The notes beneath the pieces were generated by a model. It did not search any database. It was not told where the DNA came from and worked only from the letters and a program-made list of their open reading frames with translations. Below, piece after piece: positions 49,600 through 61,587 of a DNA stretch of 64,000 bases. The stretch is from Chamaecyparis obtusa (Eukaryota; Streptophyta; Pinopsida; Cupressales; Cupressaceae): NCBI GenBank assembly GCA_027943335.1, contig BSBK01006398.1:124001-188000 (forward strand), read 5' to 3'. Position 1 is the stretch's first letter; every line of letters starts with the position of its first letter. The translations under genes and the position numbers were made by a program.

Positions 49600-50160
49600 C
49601 AAAATATAGGGTTCAATAACTAATATCAAGTTCTCGGTAAATACCTAGTTCAAATAGTTCTATGATGATTGTTGATGGCACATTGTAAAGATCTTTGCAA
49701 ATCACACTTTGCACAAATAACTCTAGTTAATCACTCTAGAATATCTCTACAAGTTCTCTGATCGATGATGAAATAAGAATAAATGGTAACATTCCACTTT
49801 ATAGGATTCAAATGATCTAATTAGGGATTCATTAAATGATCAGTACACTTTCTAGGTGAAATAAAGTTATCTCGGCATTCTCATGTTAACTCAGTAAACA
49901 TATGCTTGGTCAATACTACCATTTGGTTTCATCTCGGTACACATCACATCTCGGATACCATAGGAGCTCAACATACACTAGTGACTTGGTCACTATGGGC
50001 TAAAATATTGATGCCCAACATCAAATATATAGTGCATCTTCTTTCTCAAGTCTATCCTAATGCATCTTAATCTATGTAGATATGGACTTTAATCTATCAA
50101 ATGTTAGGATCTGGTGTAAAATAAAGCATTTTAAGATTCAATTCCTCACATACCTTCTTT
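49600..50160 (-). other. Spacer between gag and ORF2 in the minus-strand element
   Basis: About 560 bp with no open frame, equivalent to 6970-7497 in the plus-strand relative, which is of similar length. Both probably carry the leader of ORF2; phrases with accgag and cggtaaat recur. How ORF2 would be translated is not evident. Confidence 0.45.
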
Positions 50161-50162
50161 GC

Positions 50163-51510
50163 TTAGTTTGAAGTACTGTGATCACCTAATCCATTAGATT
50201 GGGTGACCTCAGATTCATTGGCTCCACTACTACTTGCTTCTTCTTTCTTTTTCCATGTCTTGTTCATCTAGTTTCTCATCTAATCAACAATATCTTCATT
50301 CTTGACTTGTTCACTACTCAATATATGTGCTTTGCAGTCTCTCTTTAAGTGACCAATCTTATTGCATTTGTAACAGACCAGACTTCCACTCATCCAACTC
50401 TTGGATTTTCCTCTAAAATGTGTCTTCAAATAGTTTTTCCAATATGACCATAATCTCCACAATAATGACAACTATACCATGTATTGTAGTCCCAATTGTA
50501 TGTGTTACCTTTCCTAGGTGCTTTAGTTTGTTTATTGGATGTCCACTTAGCTTTGGATCTACAGTATTGTGCTCTATGACCATATTTCTAACAGTTAAAA
50601 TAATGTCCTTGAAATCTAGGTGAGGTAGGTGGTTTACTAACCTTTGACTTGCATTCATGTGCCTAATGTACATGTTTCTTACAATTAAAAAAAATTTCGT
50701 TGAGTTTTGGTTTAGGATTGGACTTACCATTTTTTCTCCTGCAAATGTTAGCTATGTGTCCTATCTTTCCACAATGATGGCATGTAGGTTTTTTTTCTTT
50801 GGCATAGCATTTCTCTGTTCTCGACTCTTTGATGATTCTCCTTCTTTAGTGGATGGCATGTGCTCATCATGTCCAAGTCCAAAAGTATCACTAGATCTTC
50901 TAGGTGACCTTAACAATTCTTCAAATTATTTCACAGCTTAATTAGGCTTATTCATCCTCTCATTGAGTTCATTTTCATATCTTAGTTCATTCTTCAGTTG
51001 ACTATTTTCTTATCTTAGATTTATAATTTATGCATCTTTCATGCACAACTCTTGATTAGCAAGTAATAGTTGATTTACCATATTCAATTGATTGTTTTTC
51101 AACCTCTTTATGTCACATGTCCTTTCATCAAGTCTCATAGATATTTTTCTTTTGTCTTCTTCAACCATTATCTTGTCTTCTTCAGCTTTCTTTTTCTATT
51201 CATCAACTTCACAAAGTCTTATTGATTGTATTTCCTATTCTCTCTTCATATTTCTAATGTCTTCATTCAGTATGCTATTTTTCTCCAGCAGATCTGTTAT
51301 AGCTTTGTCACTTTCAGTAGAATTACCATTGTCAAATAGACCTCTAGTGTCCTCTTCTTGACATTGATTTTCATTCTGTTGTATTGCCAACTCTCTCCTT
51401 CTGCTTAAGGATTTCTTCAATTCACCTCTGGCTTCTTGAAGTTGATGTAATGCAAGCTGAATGTCAATCTTTTGATTCTCTATGATCTTTCCCAACTTGT
51501 AAACCTCCAT
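50163..51510 (-). pseudogene. gag: Gag-like ORF of the minus-strand element
   Basis: Starts at the ATG at 51510 (MEVYKLGKIIENQKIDIQ, matching MERYKLDKT... of the relative) and ends near 50163 with L-G-D-H-S-T-S-N against L-G-D-I-N-T-S-T. The N-terminal 150 residues are coiled-coil-like. Knuckles are visible as CYKCNKIGHLKRDC (about 50330-50370), YSCHYCGDYGHIG and weaker copies near 50560 and 50660. Stops and frame changes are frequent. The match to 5569-6969 over the full length shows the two elements share descent of gag as well as ORF2. Confidence 0.75.
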
Positions 51511-51558
51511 CTCTAAAACCTTAGCTCACAAGCGATTAGACTTATTATAAGAGACTTA

Positions 51559-51570
51559 GCTTTGATACCA
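51559..51570 (-). promoter_or_regulatory. Primer-binding site of the minus-strand element
   Basis: On the minus strand, tggtatcaaagc lies two bases after the 5' LTR end and differs by one base (G to A) from the initiator-Met form. Confidence 0.85.
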
Positions 51571-51572
51571 AT

Positions 51573-52793
51573 TGTTGGAAATCTATTATGGGAAAGTGAT
51601 AAACTAAGGGGGGGATGAATCAGATATCTACGGATATAACCATTTTGGCATAAATTCACTCTCATAGCGTAAACATCAAATTCAATACTGAAATAGATCT
51701 AACAATATAATCTCCATCCATGAAAATAAAACATAACACAAATATTTTGGTTACCCAGAAACTCTTGAAAGGTAAAATCGGGGTGGGGATGACACCCACA
51801 AATATTCACTACTACAGTATTAAATTTTTTCTGTTAGGGCTACAATGTTTGATCATAAACTAATGATCTACCCTATGAGGGGTCTACCCTGCTAAGAGCT
51901 TTAAAGACTTATACAATCTACCTTTTAAAAGGATTTGAACTTACAAAAAAGTAAGCACTCGGTTAAGAGATTTACTTAGGCTTGTTAAGACCACTCTGTA
52001 AAGAGATTATCCCTAATTCACCTATTAAAATGACACAGTACCTGATCCTTTGGTTTGCACTATGATTTTGATAACAAATCATCTCCTTCTAATATAGATT
52101 TGATCTCCTCTTTCAAATATATCTTTATTTTGTCCTTCACTACTTTGCTCGGTCATTGATCTCTACCTCTGATGATCAAAACACTTCTCTATTATGCATA
52201 TATGAGATCCTTCTTCTTACATGCATCATGCTCATACTTTGTTTTAGGCTTCATATCTCATCTTATATAGACAAAAAATCAACTCCATAGATCAAGATCA
52301 ATGATCTAGATTACCTACTTATACCTCTTAAGCATTCCCTAAATCTGATTGGTTACATGGGTTACATAGGGATCAATGATTACAATTATAAATCATAATC
52401 ACCTCCATGATTTCCTCAACAAACATAAAATTTTGTATAGATGTTGACCCAAAAATGGTTTACCTAAGTATTTGTGCCATTACAAACACATATGTCAAAT
52501 CTGGCTTGCTCGGCATATGAAGTCTCTAACACTTGGCATTGACTGTTCTTCATTTACTGGTGCTCGACACTAACATATCTACACAACTCGGCCTAAAATA
52601 CTCGATTGTTATTGAAGTACTCGGTGACCTCTGACTTGCTTGATAGTAAATACTACTTGGTAAATGTATAATATACAAGTCTACACATAACTCAGCCTAT
52701 ACATGATGACTCAGTCGCAATGATGACTAACCAACATGTCCAAGAAAATGACTGTGTAAGACACTAATAGATAATGAAACTTAGGGATCAACA
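51573..52793 (-). repeat. 5' LTR of the minus-strand element
   Basis: 1,221 bp, TG...CA on the minus strand, intact and not interrupted. It shows by comparison where the copia element entered its sister (between 37329 and 45065). Followed by the TSD aagag at 52794-52798. Confidence 0.88.
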
Positions 52794-52798
52794 AAGAG

Positions 52799-53914
52799 GA
52801 CCTAAGGAAAGGTTGAGTTATGTGATACTTCAATGTGTACTTGATTAGTTGGCACAATGACAAGGTAATGTGTTGTTTATCTTTAACACTAAGTGAAGAA
52901 GTCAATTGATTTGAAGCATAGGATTAATTGAGAAAAAGAGAAAAAAATTAGTTTAAGCTGAGTGATGCTAGTGTCGACTGAGCACCAATATAAACTGAGA
53001 AAATTTAGTATCAACCGAGCATCAAAAATTTCTGAGAAATAGATAGTTAACCAAGAAAAGATAGTGTTTTTTGAGAAGGAAAGTTTTAGCGATGGTCGAG
53101 TTATCAGTGATGACTGAGGAGATGAACATAGTATTGACCGAGTGTTAGTAATTTACATTTTATGAAGGAATTAATAATCCCAACCGACATAGTTGAATTC
53201 TTGGGATATGTAAAATGTGTTAAAATTATTAATGAATGATATGGAGTATTTAATGCATGGTAAACCATTTTCTTATGGATTCAAAGAGAAGTTTGGAGAT
53301 GTATTTAGAAGGAAAAGGAGGAGAAAAAAATGATGGAAGGATTCGATGAATCTAACCTAAACTTAAGATCTACTGAAGATACTAAGAGGCAAAAGATTAA
53401 TCTACCTAATCAATGAGATATAAGGATGACCTAATTGTTGGTTATTGAATGTATGGAAGAGGTTGATGCTATTGACTGATAAATCTAAGCAGAAGGCTAA
53501 GGAGAAGCTGTGAAGAGCTGAAAAGAGTTGAGGTGATTACTTGAAGACATTTTCGAGTAGATCAGAGATGGAGATAAAAATGAATGTCAGTCAACAAACC
53601 AACATATGAGAAAATTGGATATGTATTTGCAAAGTGAGTTGTATATTTCAGATTAGAACCTACTATTACTTTCTAACCATTGTATCAGTTAAAATACTTT
53701 AATCAAGGTTGACCTAAAAGTCATTTTTTAAACCCTTTAATCAAGGTGACATTCTAATGGAATGTTTTAAAGCCCTTTAACTAGGCCACTCTTTACAGTG
53801 TGATTAAATCCTTTAACAGGGTCACACCTAATAATGTGTGTTGTAAACCTTTGACAAGGTTGGCTTCTCACAAAGCTCACTTTAGACACTAGTATATTTG
53901 AGCCCTTTTTCTGA
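52799..53914 (+). repeat. Rest of the 3' LTR of the copia fragment
   Basis: Continues the LTR broken at 36773. The right part (53700-53910) has the U5-like phrases ctttaacagggtcacaccta and cctttgacaaggttggcttc, parallel to 38440-38510 of the full copia LTR. The end of the LTR is missing: at about 53915 the sequence changes to the CACTA-like block. Confidence 0.6.
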
Positions 53915-54495
53915 CGGCCAACTATCAGAATTCTGATAGTATACCATCAATCAAGTGACACCACACACCATCGTAATTTTGCAGTCAGAAAAAATGATGA
54001 TTTTGATTTGTGTTGTAATTACGACAACCATGGTCATCACAAAAAGGGGGTGCCAACATGATGAACCTATCATCAAACCTATTTGTGGTCATCGCAATTG
54101 GGATGCCTATCCATCACAAAAAAATACAAACGACGGTGACCTGTCAAAATCTTTTGATGGGTCGTCATCATTTGTATTTTGTTTGCCGGTGGAGATGTTG
54201 TTAATGAAACACATATCCGTCAAAATTTTATGATGGATATATGTCATTTGTAGTTTTTAATGACAGTGATGTTGTACATGCAACGGATACCCATCAGAAA
54301 TTTATGATCAATATCCATCATTTATAGTTTTTTACCAACAGCGATGTTGTGCATGCAACGGCTGGATGTTGGATGTTTTCAACAAATAATCATTGATGTA
54401 CAGTCATCATAGTTGCGATGAAAAAAAAATTCAAAAAATATATATTTGTCGGTCAAGTTGGTATCGATTCAGAATGGTGTTCTTGTAGATCTGGT
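53915..54495. repeat. CACTA-like subterminal block with about 75-bp tandem repeats
   Basis: Three or more imperfect units of 74-75 bp (54125-54362) are marked by gatgttgt at 54194, 54268 and 54343, each with cgtcaaaattttgatgg-like and catgcaacgg phrases. An end-like ttcttgtag lies at about 54480, which on the minus strand reads ctacaagaa as in CACTA termini. No coding frame is supported. Confidence 0.5.
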
Positions 54496-55165
54496 TCCTG
54501 CTCGTGATTTGGTTATGGATCATTCAGAGATGACTTTGTAGTAAATTTGGTAGTGGCTCATGGATTATTGAGTTGAGTTGAGAATTGAGTTGAGTGATTT
54601 CTTTGGTTCGAATTGGATGTGCTTTGTTCCTATGGAGTGTAGCAGTGACTTGACTTGGAGTTTGAGTAGACTGTGCATTGATCGACTTGAAGATAGAATT
54701 GAGCTACTCTTTGCGTTGTTGTTGAGATCAGGTTGTGATAGATCATTGGGATCATCTACCATTTTTGCCATAGTTTTGAATGAGTTATATGTGATGTTGA
54801 GAGAGCGACATGTAGAACTTGCACATTGGAGATTCATAGATCACTATGGTGTCTGTGATGACTTGGGAGAAGTATTCTTCTTAGTGAACCAAGCTGAGAG
54901 ACTTAGATTATAGAAAGTGGGTCATTTGATGCGACTTATGAGACATTGGATGCCTCTTTACAGTGGGTTTGTGGTGTGGTCTATGGTGTTTCTTTGTGAT
55001 TGGATTCTTGGTAGAGATCTGTTGAATTGGTAGCCATTGAGATGGATTGATATATATTTATCATACATGAATTGAGATCTTAAATTATTGAGCTTCTCTT
55101 TGTTTTGAGAATAGTTTAACATTCTCTACTTAACAAGGCCAACCACGTGAAGGTGGAAGCTCATC
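54496..55165. other. No recognised gene; copy of the 14985 repeat at the end
   Basis: Overlapping open frames exist on both strands (54578-54913 plus, 54565-54837 minus) with no domain I recognise. 55083-55165 is the reverse complement of 14985-15075. The stretch 55215-55270 has short repeats of gggtcataa. Confidence 0.45.
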
Positions 55166-55272
55166 TGACCCCTCCTAGGAGCCTCTTATGACCCTTTACA
55201 ACATTTTAAGACCTCTAAGATGTATTCTTAGGGGTCATAAAGGGTCGTAAAGGGTCATAAGGGGTCCTGGAA

Positions 55273-55673
55273 CACAACAGCTGAGAAACATAAATGTAGG
55301 CATTATGGTCACATTTTTTTGGAAACATAACATAATTGAGTGGTATACCCAAATGATGCAATGCAACTACTCCTCCATTTCCAAGTCTACACTGCAGTAA
55401 ACAAAACCCATAGATAAAGAATAAATTTAAAGAGAAAAGGAGGAGGGTCATAACGACTAAAATAATATAGGGACCCTGTATTATTTTGGTCATTACAGCC
55501 CTCCTCCACTCTCTAAATTTATTCCTTATCTATGGATTTTGGATCCCGCAGTGTAAACTTGGAACTAGAGGAGTGATAGTTGTGTTGCATCATCTGGGTA
55601 TACCATTCAATTATGTTATGTCTCCAAAAAATTGTGACCATGATGCCTACATTTATGTTTCTCAGCTGTTGTG
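55273..55673. repeat. Foldback with about 190-bp arms
   Basis: cacaacagctgagaaacata (from 55273) pairs with the complement ending at 55673, and the match runs inward almost to the centre near 55473, with indels. Open frames on the two arms encode similar peptides only because the arms are inverted copies. Confidence 0.85.
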
Positions 55674-55777
55674 ATATCTACATTTATTTTTCTCATTTGA
55701 CATGTTTATGTACATGTTCTTTATGTGTATCTACTAGAAATTCTAAAAAAAAAATTAGTATCTACAATAGCCCTTTG

Positions 55778-56155
55778 TTAACCACATTTACCCATATCGT
55801 CCCAACAAAGTAGTGCACAAACTACACAAAGAAGACATCGCAGAAATATGATTTCTGCTTTCTCCATTGAAGCACTCTTAGTAGCACTAGCTACCTTTTG
55901 AGCCTTGCACAAGTTGCACTCATTTCCTACATCAAGTATAGATGTAGATGGGGTAGATGTAAATGTGGTTTCATCAACCCACCAAAAGTATTGACATCCA
56001 CTATTTTTCTGCAATACCAAATGTACATCAGTTCTTCATAAAATGATTAGTTGTCACATTATTTTTAAACATAAAATATAATTATGTATCTAGACCTTTT
56101 TCCTATTTGGGCAAACCCAAAATTGATGCCCATGATTACTTGTTTTACGTGACAT
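55778..56155 (-). CDS. GRF-type zinc finger protein, two exons
   Basis: Exon 1 (56155-56096) starts at an ATG (another in-frame ATG lies 9 bases upstream) and encodes a segment with GHQFWVCPN; the donor is AAG|GT. Exon 2 (56008-55778) opens after TTGCAG in the same phase and gives GCQYFWWVDE. Together these form the GRF zinc finger: G-x-x-F-x-x-C-P, about eight residues, G-C-x-x-F-x-W-x-D. A C-x-x-C pair follows, then a Cys/Leu-rich hydrophobic C-terminus that could be a membrane segment. Total about 97 codons, no internal stop. GRF fingers bind nucleic acid; small plant GRF proteins are numerous and often lie in transposons. It may be a live small gene or a transposon passenger. Confidence 0.6.
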
Positions 56156-56159
56156 CTTC

Positions 56160-56870
56160 AACATGCATGGGCCAACACCACATTGACACATAAGGACATT
56201 GACCAAAGTCATCAACGCTATTTTGACAAATATTGCATTATCACAAATATTGCATTGTCATTATTTTGTTCATTCATACTAATTATAATTACAATAAAAA
56301 GAAACATACTAATGTAGACTTGCACATTGTTTGGCTAAGTCTAAGTCTTTGGTTTAAATCACTAGACACTCAAAACAAAATGACAAACCAAAGACAACCA
56401 TGCAATAAAAAGTAATTACTAAGCAATTCAGGATTACCTCACTCCATTGCAGGGAACAAAGGGAATCCCCTATGATTTAACATCATTGATGTGCAAGGAA
56501 ATAGAAAATTAGCAGAAGCAACTCTCATAAGATAGTATTTAGATTAAATGCATTGATATAAAAAAAATACCCCAGAGAATTATAAAAAAAGGTAATTTGC
56601 TTAATCACGTCACTAATTTGTGCATGTCTAAATACTGGTGTCTTTCAAGTGATTTGATTCTTTTCATGCCACTACAAATGAGAATAGTCTTAACTAGTGA
56701 GGTTGTTTAAGCATATAGAGATTAAATACACTCTTTTATAATGAAATTTCTCTTAACAAAAGAGAAAAGATATATAAGTAGGACATATAAAACAAGGTAA
56801 ATAAGAGTAGTACATATAAAAAAATGGTTAGAACATGCCAAACATATGGCATAATTGTACATTTCATTCA
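56160..56870. other. No gene seen
   Basis: AT-rich DNA upstream of the GRF gene and downstream of the CACTA coding region. It is probably the 3' part of the CACTA element, but no terminus was found. Confidence 0.5.
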
Positions 56871-56872
56871 TG

Positions 56873-58700
56873 TCATTGATATTCTTCTTCATCCATCTCA
56901 TCATCAATATCATCATCATCGATGACATCATCACCACCACTATCGTCATCATCACCATCAGCATCAGCATCATCCTTATCATCAACCTCATCAGTAGCAA
57001 CATCATCATCATCAGTAGCAGCATCATCATCATTAGTAGCAGCATCATTGTCATCTTCTTCATATTCTTCTTCGACTAGCTCTCAATCATGATCATCATC
57101 TACATCATCTTCCACTTCTTCATCTTCTTCCATCACATTATACTTTATCAGCCTTCCTCTTGGATCATGTCTAACAACAAATGACCAACCCGGTTTATGT
57201 GGAACCTCTGAGTAAAATACCTACTCACATTGGCTTGGAAGAACATAAGGCTCTTCTCCAACTGGCTCAAACAACCTTTTATTAATCATTGGAAATCCAT
57301 TGTCATGTTCAATAATAGTTCTATCAAGATCATTTTTATTAAGTCATAGTTTGTACCATTTCACAATGAAGAGAAATAATTTGAAAGAATTAAAGTCACA
57401 ATCAAGTATATCAACCAAAATACCATAGTATCGAATTTGTGACTCTTGAGGATGTAAGTTGTTTCTAAATGAAATATTAGTCACCTGGAACACTGCACTT
57501 AGCCTAGAATCACAAGTTCTCTTCGTGTAATCCAACTTTTTGATGTGAAATTTATAACCATTGCAAACATAGCCTTGTTGTGTTTCACCTAAAATAATGT
57601 CAAACATGTATAAATTATTGTATCATGAGTTGAAAAACATACGGTTGATTAATTAACAAATTTATAAGTACCTGGTGATCTCTTAAACCATATGCTAAAT
57701 CTATTCCTTTTGTGTAACATTGGAATCTCCATTATGATGAGCTTGTATAACCAATGAAAACATGGATTCCTATTTTAATCTATGACCATCATGTTGACAT
57801 TGTTCAATCCATACCGTCATCCAATCTTGATTGTTTGCAATGAACAAATGTATTACATCCCACACTTTAGCAATTGTACAAAAATAAATAGATGACTTAC
57901 AACAAATTTATTTTGAAGATTAAGAATTAATTTACTACAATAACATCTCATAATTTATTACCTTTCAGTTTCCTAAATCTATTGTTGCCTACCAAGTACT
58001 CCCCTTCAAATTTTTTAATTGAGTCAAGATCCCGAATGCAATCTATATGGGTCTTTGCTGCAAGATTAGGAAGATATTGAGTAACGTACACCATCATCTG
58101 GTATACCATATATCCCTCAACCATAGAACCCTCAGGATGTGCTCTTTTTCATACCAAACCCTTCAAAAATTTCAAGTGGCTCTCAACCATCCACATTGAC
58201 CTAGCATGTACAAGTCCACACAATTCAATCTCCTCAACTTGGTGTATGAGGTAGTGTTCTTGTGCATTAAAAAAAGTTGGAGGTAAACACTTTTTCATTT
58301 CACACAATAACTGACAAATTCTTTTCTTCCAATATTTTATATCTTCTTTATGGATTTCTTTAGATGACAACCACCTACAAGGGATTCAAGACATAAATAT
58401 ATAAATACGAGACTTTACAATATATTACTTGTTTGATATATTGAACAAATATCACTGCTTACCTCATGTATTTTCCAAAATCATATATCACTTGCTTTAT
58501 ATTATTGTCTAAGTGCTCTTGGAGAGATAGGGGTAGCAAATACTACAACAGTTGTCAACTGATCATTTCATACAATGAAAATTGAATGCAATTACACAAA
58601 TATATTGTAAATACAAAAGACTATGACTTACCTTGATGACTTATGTTCAATCCTTAGTAATGGTTTGGGGAACTAATTACTAGATGAGTGACTACAGTAC
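56873..58700 (-). pseudogene. CACTA (En/Spm) TNP2-type transposase, C-terminal part
   Basis: Exons, minus strand: from about 58700 to 58632 (two stops), 58542-58463 (YLLPLSLQEHLDN), 58374-57962, a short one ending near 57673, and about 57610-56873. The third exon has LCEMKKCLPPTFFNAQEH, HLKFLKGLV and KRAHPEGSMVEGYMV, the pattern of DUF4218. The last has IRYYGILVDILDCDF, EPYVLPSQCE, VFYSEVPHKPGWSFVVR, the pattern of DUF4216, then a long Asp/Glu tail coded by GAT repeats. Both domains follow the TNP2 core in plant CACTA transposases. Stops at about 58149, 57344 and within PSQCE*VFY are of CGA/CAG-to-stop type. The catalytic core was not found further upstream, so the gene is truncated or broken by repeats. 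Confidence 0.8.
56876..57135 (-). repeat. ATC/GAT trinucleotide-rich stretch
   Basis: Codes the acidic tail of the CACTA protein (runs of Asp with Ala-Thr pairs repeated as D-A-A-T-x-D-D). Part of the coding region, not a separate microsatellite. Confidence 0.7.
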
Positions 58701-59510
58701 CCTAGTTTTCATCATTAGATGATCTTGTTTAATTTGTGTTCATTTCATATAAAGATACATGTAAAGGAAAATAATTTTTTGCATCTAAAGATTACATGTA
58801 TATATATGAAAAAGAACTTGTATATACTATACAAGGAAAATAACTTTTAGAAGAAAATGCAAGAGTACATGCATACATAAGAGGATGAACATAAATAATA
58901 AGGGTGCCAGACATTACCTGAAGTGATAAATTTTTGACTTGGGTATGAATCTAGTGTGCCCAGGTGTGTGATCCAGAATCTGCAAAGAAAAGAGAGATTG
59001 GGGTTAGATAAAAAATATCTAAGAAATGAATGGTAACCTATTACTTATCCTCATCTACAATTATGCATGTGCATAGTCAAACCATACACTTCTGAAGAAA
59101 AACCAAGCTCACTGTCTCAATGAAATAAACAGTGTATAAAATAATATATGGCGCACAACAACAGCAAGCATGCAATGACAACAATAACATTGCTTGATGT
59201 CTGAGCTCAAATTCAAAACAATAAGTGTATTAATGTATGATCTAATAGTAGCAACCTTGTTGATCATTACCTTTCACTCCTCCATCATTATAGAAGAGAT
59301 AACTACCTACAACTATATTTCATAATTTCTCCTTTGAAGTATATATATATCAATTATAATTATGAGTTTACATCAAAAAATTAGTCTTAATAAAATCTTA
59401 TAAAACAACATAAAACTAACCTAAAATACTTTGTCTTAATAAAATCTTAATAAAATAATATATTTAGTCTTAATAAAATAATACACTTACTATTTTGAAT
59501 TTGATTTGAG

Positions 59511-59609
59511 GCATCATGCATTGTTTATGAGCTCACTATTTGATTACCAGCCAATCAAATAGGGACATGAGGTGCTCAAATAGTGAGCTCATAAATAATG
59601 CATGATGCC
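59511..59609. repeat. Hairpin, about 32-bp arms
   Basis: gcatcatgcattgtttatga (from 59511) pairs with the complement ending at about 59609 over roughly 32 bp with one or two mismatches. A miniature inverted-repeat element or fused inverted modules. Confidence 0.75.
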
Positions 59610-61551
59610 CTAGCTTGCAGCCCGCAAGCCATCAAGACATTTCCTCATGAAATGATCATAAATGAGGAGTACCACATAGTAAATATCAACAACAAAATAA
59701 ATAAAGAGAGATCAAACACTTCACACAATGCCTTGAAGATAATAGAAACGATGTCCTAGCTCTCAAAGCTCACAGGTCATCAAGCATTCCAAATGAAAAG
59801 ATGTAAACAATGCCAGTATTAAATAGTGAGCTTATGAACAATGTATGATGCCCTAGCTTGTAGCCTGCGAGCCATCAAGATATTTCCTCATGAAATTATC
59901 ATAAACGGGGAGTACCACATAGTGAATATCAACACCAAAACAAATAAAGAGAGATCAAACACTTCACATAATATATGTTGTTTTATAAGATTTTATTAAG
60001 ACTAAATATATTGTTTATGAGCTCACTGTTTGAGCACCTCATGTCCCTATTTGATTGGTCGATGCTCTGATTGTTATATTGATGCTATTAGATCAAATAG
60101 GGACATCAGTAATAAAATAATACACTTACTATTTTGAATTTGAGCTCATAAAGATTAAGATATCTCTATTTTATTATTGATGTCCCTATTTACATCTTTT
60201 CATCAAATGACCCAAAAACATCAAGAATGGTCCTATATGGTCACTAATAGCCAACTTTCATAAGAATATAAATGAATGAGAACATACATAAGTGGATGAA
60301 CATAAATAATGAAGGTACCAAACATTGCCTGAAGTAATGAAGTGTTGACCTAGGGTTCAATCCAGTATGCTCTTGTATGATCCAAAACCTGCAAGGAAGG
60401 AAAAGATGGGGTTAGATCCAAAGGATCTAAGCAATGCCTGGCACTCTATTACTGATCCTCATCTACAATTATGCATGTTCATAGTCAAGCCATACACTTC
60501 TAAAATGAACTGTGCTACAAAACATGTGCACTCAGGAAACATATGCATGCAGTGAGTAAATCAAGACCAAAATGGAGCAAAAAGTATGATGTCAAATGTG
60601 TTATCAAGCAACACCTCATGGGTTGTGAGTCAACATGGTATATATCTTGTTTATACAAGATCAGTAAAAGGATATCGACAACCTCAACAACATGGCAATA
60701 TTAATCCAATAACAGGAAATACATTACAAATGTCAAGCTCACAGTCTCAATGAAATAAATAGTGTATAAAACAATATATGATGCCTAAGCTCAAATTCAA
60801 AATAGTAAGTGTATTAATATATGTATGATCTAATAGCAGCAACCTCATTGATCATTACCTTTGACTCCTCCGTCATTATAGAAGAGATAACCTCCTACAA
60901 CTATATTTCATAATTCCTCCTTTGAAGTCATAGGTTAGTTTAAAATGGAGAAAGTATACAAACTCACCAATTTAATCCCAAAATTTCATAACATTGCATT
61001 CTTCTTCTTGTTATGGTGCATAATAGTAGCAAGCATGCAATGACAACAATAATATTGCATGATGCCTGAGCTCAAATTCAAAATAGTAAGTGTATTATTT
61101 TATTACTGATGTCCCTATTTGATGTCCCTATTTTATTACTGATGTCTCTATTTGATCTAATAGCATAAATATAACAAACATAGCACTGGCCAATCAAATA
61201 GGGACATTAGGTGCTCAAATAGTGAGCTCATAAACAATGCATGATGCCCTAGCTTGTAGCCCATGAACCATCAATACATTTCCTCATGAAATAATCATAA
61301 ACGGGAGTACCACATAGTGAATATCAACAACAAAACAAATAAAGAGAGATCAAACACTTCACACAATGTATGTTGTTTTATAGGATTTTATTACTTGACT
61401 ATATTTTTTTATTTTTTTATGACAAGTTTTTTAAAAGTGTATCATAATTAAAGGCATGTGAATTCATATTGTACTTAATCTGAATGTCACTGTGTAATGT
61501 TTTTACTTATGATATTTCGAGACCCCTATCTATTTTAAACTAACCTATGAC

Positions 61552-61587
61552 TTCAACATATGAACATTGAAGTGTTCATATGTTGAA
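61552..61587. repeat. Perfect 15-bp hairpin
   Basis: ttcaacatatgaaca (61552-61566) is fully complementary to 61573-61587 with a six-base loop. It lies at the edge of a repeated 120-bp segment. Confidence 0.85.

Larger units (their letters stand above)
36774..52793 (-). mobile_element. Minus-strand gag + ORF2 LTR element, no pol, with a nested copia
   Basis: On the minus strand: 5' LTR 52793-51573 (1,221 bp), primer site 51570-51559, gag-like ORF from 51510, ORF2 from about 49594, purine tract 45707-45696, and a 3' LTR at 45695-45065 plus 37329-36774. Without the nested copia element the length is about 8.3 kb and the internal part 5.9 kb, the same as the plus-strand relative at 4275. TSD aagag on both sides. 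No protease, integrase or reverse transcriptase motif was found in its own sequence. LTR ends are tgttgatccctaagtt and atagatttccaaca. Confidence 0.88.

Noticed and set aside
54578..54913. 111-codon open frame as a host gene
   Set aside because: No motif, a competing open frame on the other strand, and a repeat-rich setting; kept only as unassigned sequence.
55215..55674. Two similar open frames on opposite strands as paralogous genes
   Set aside because: They are the two arms of one foldback, so the likeness is a result of the inverted DNA.
56855..57079. Plus-strand Ile-rich open frame as a membrane protein
   Set aside because: It is the antisense of GAT repeats that code the acidic tail of the CACTA protein.
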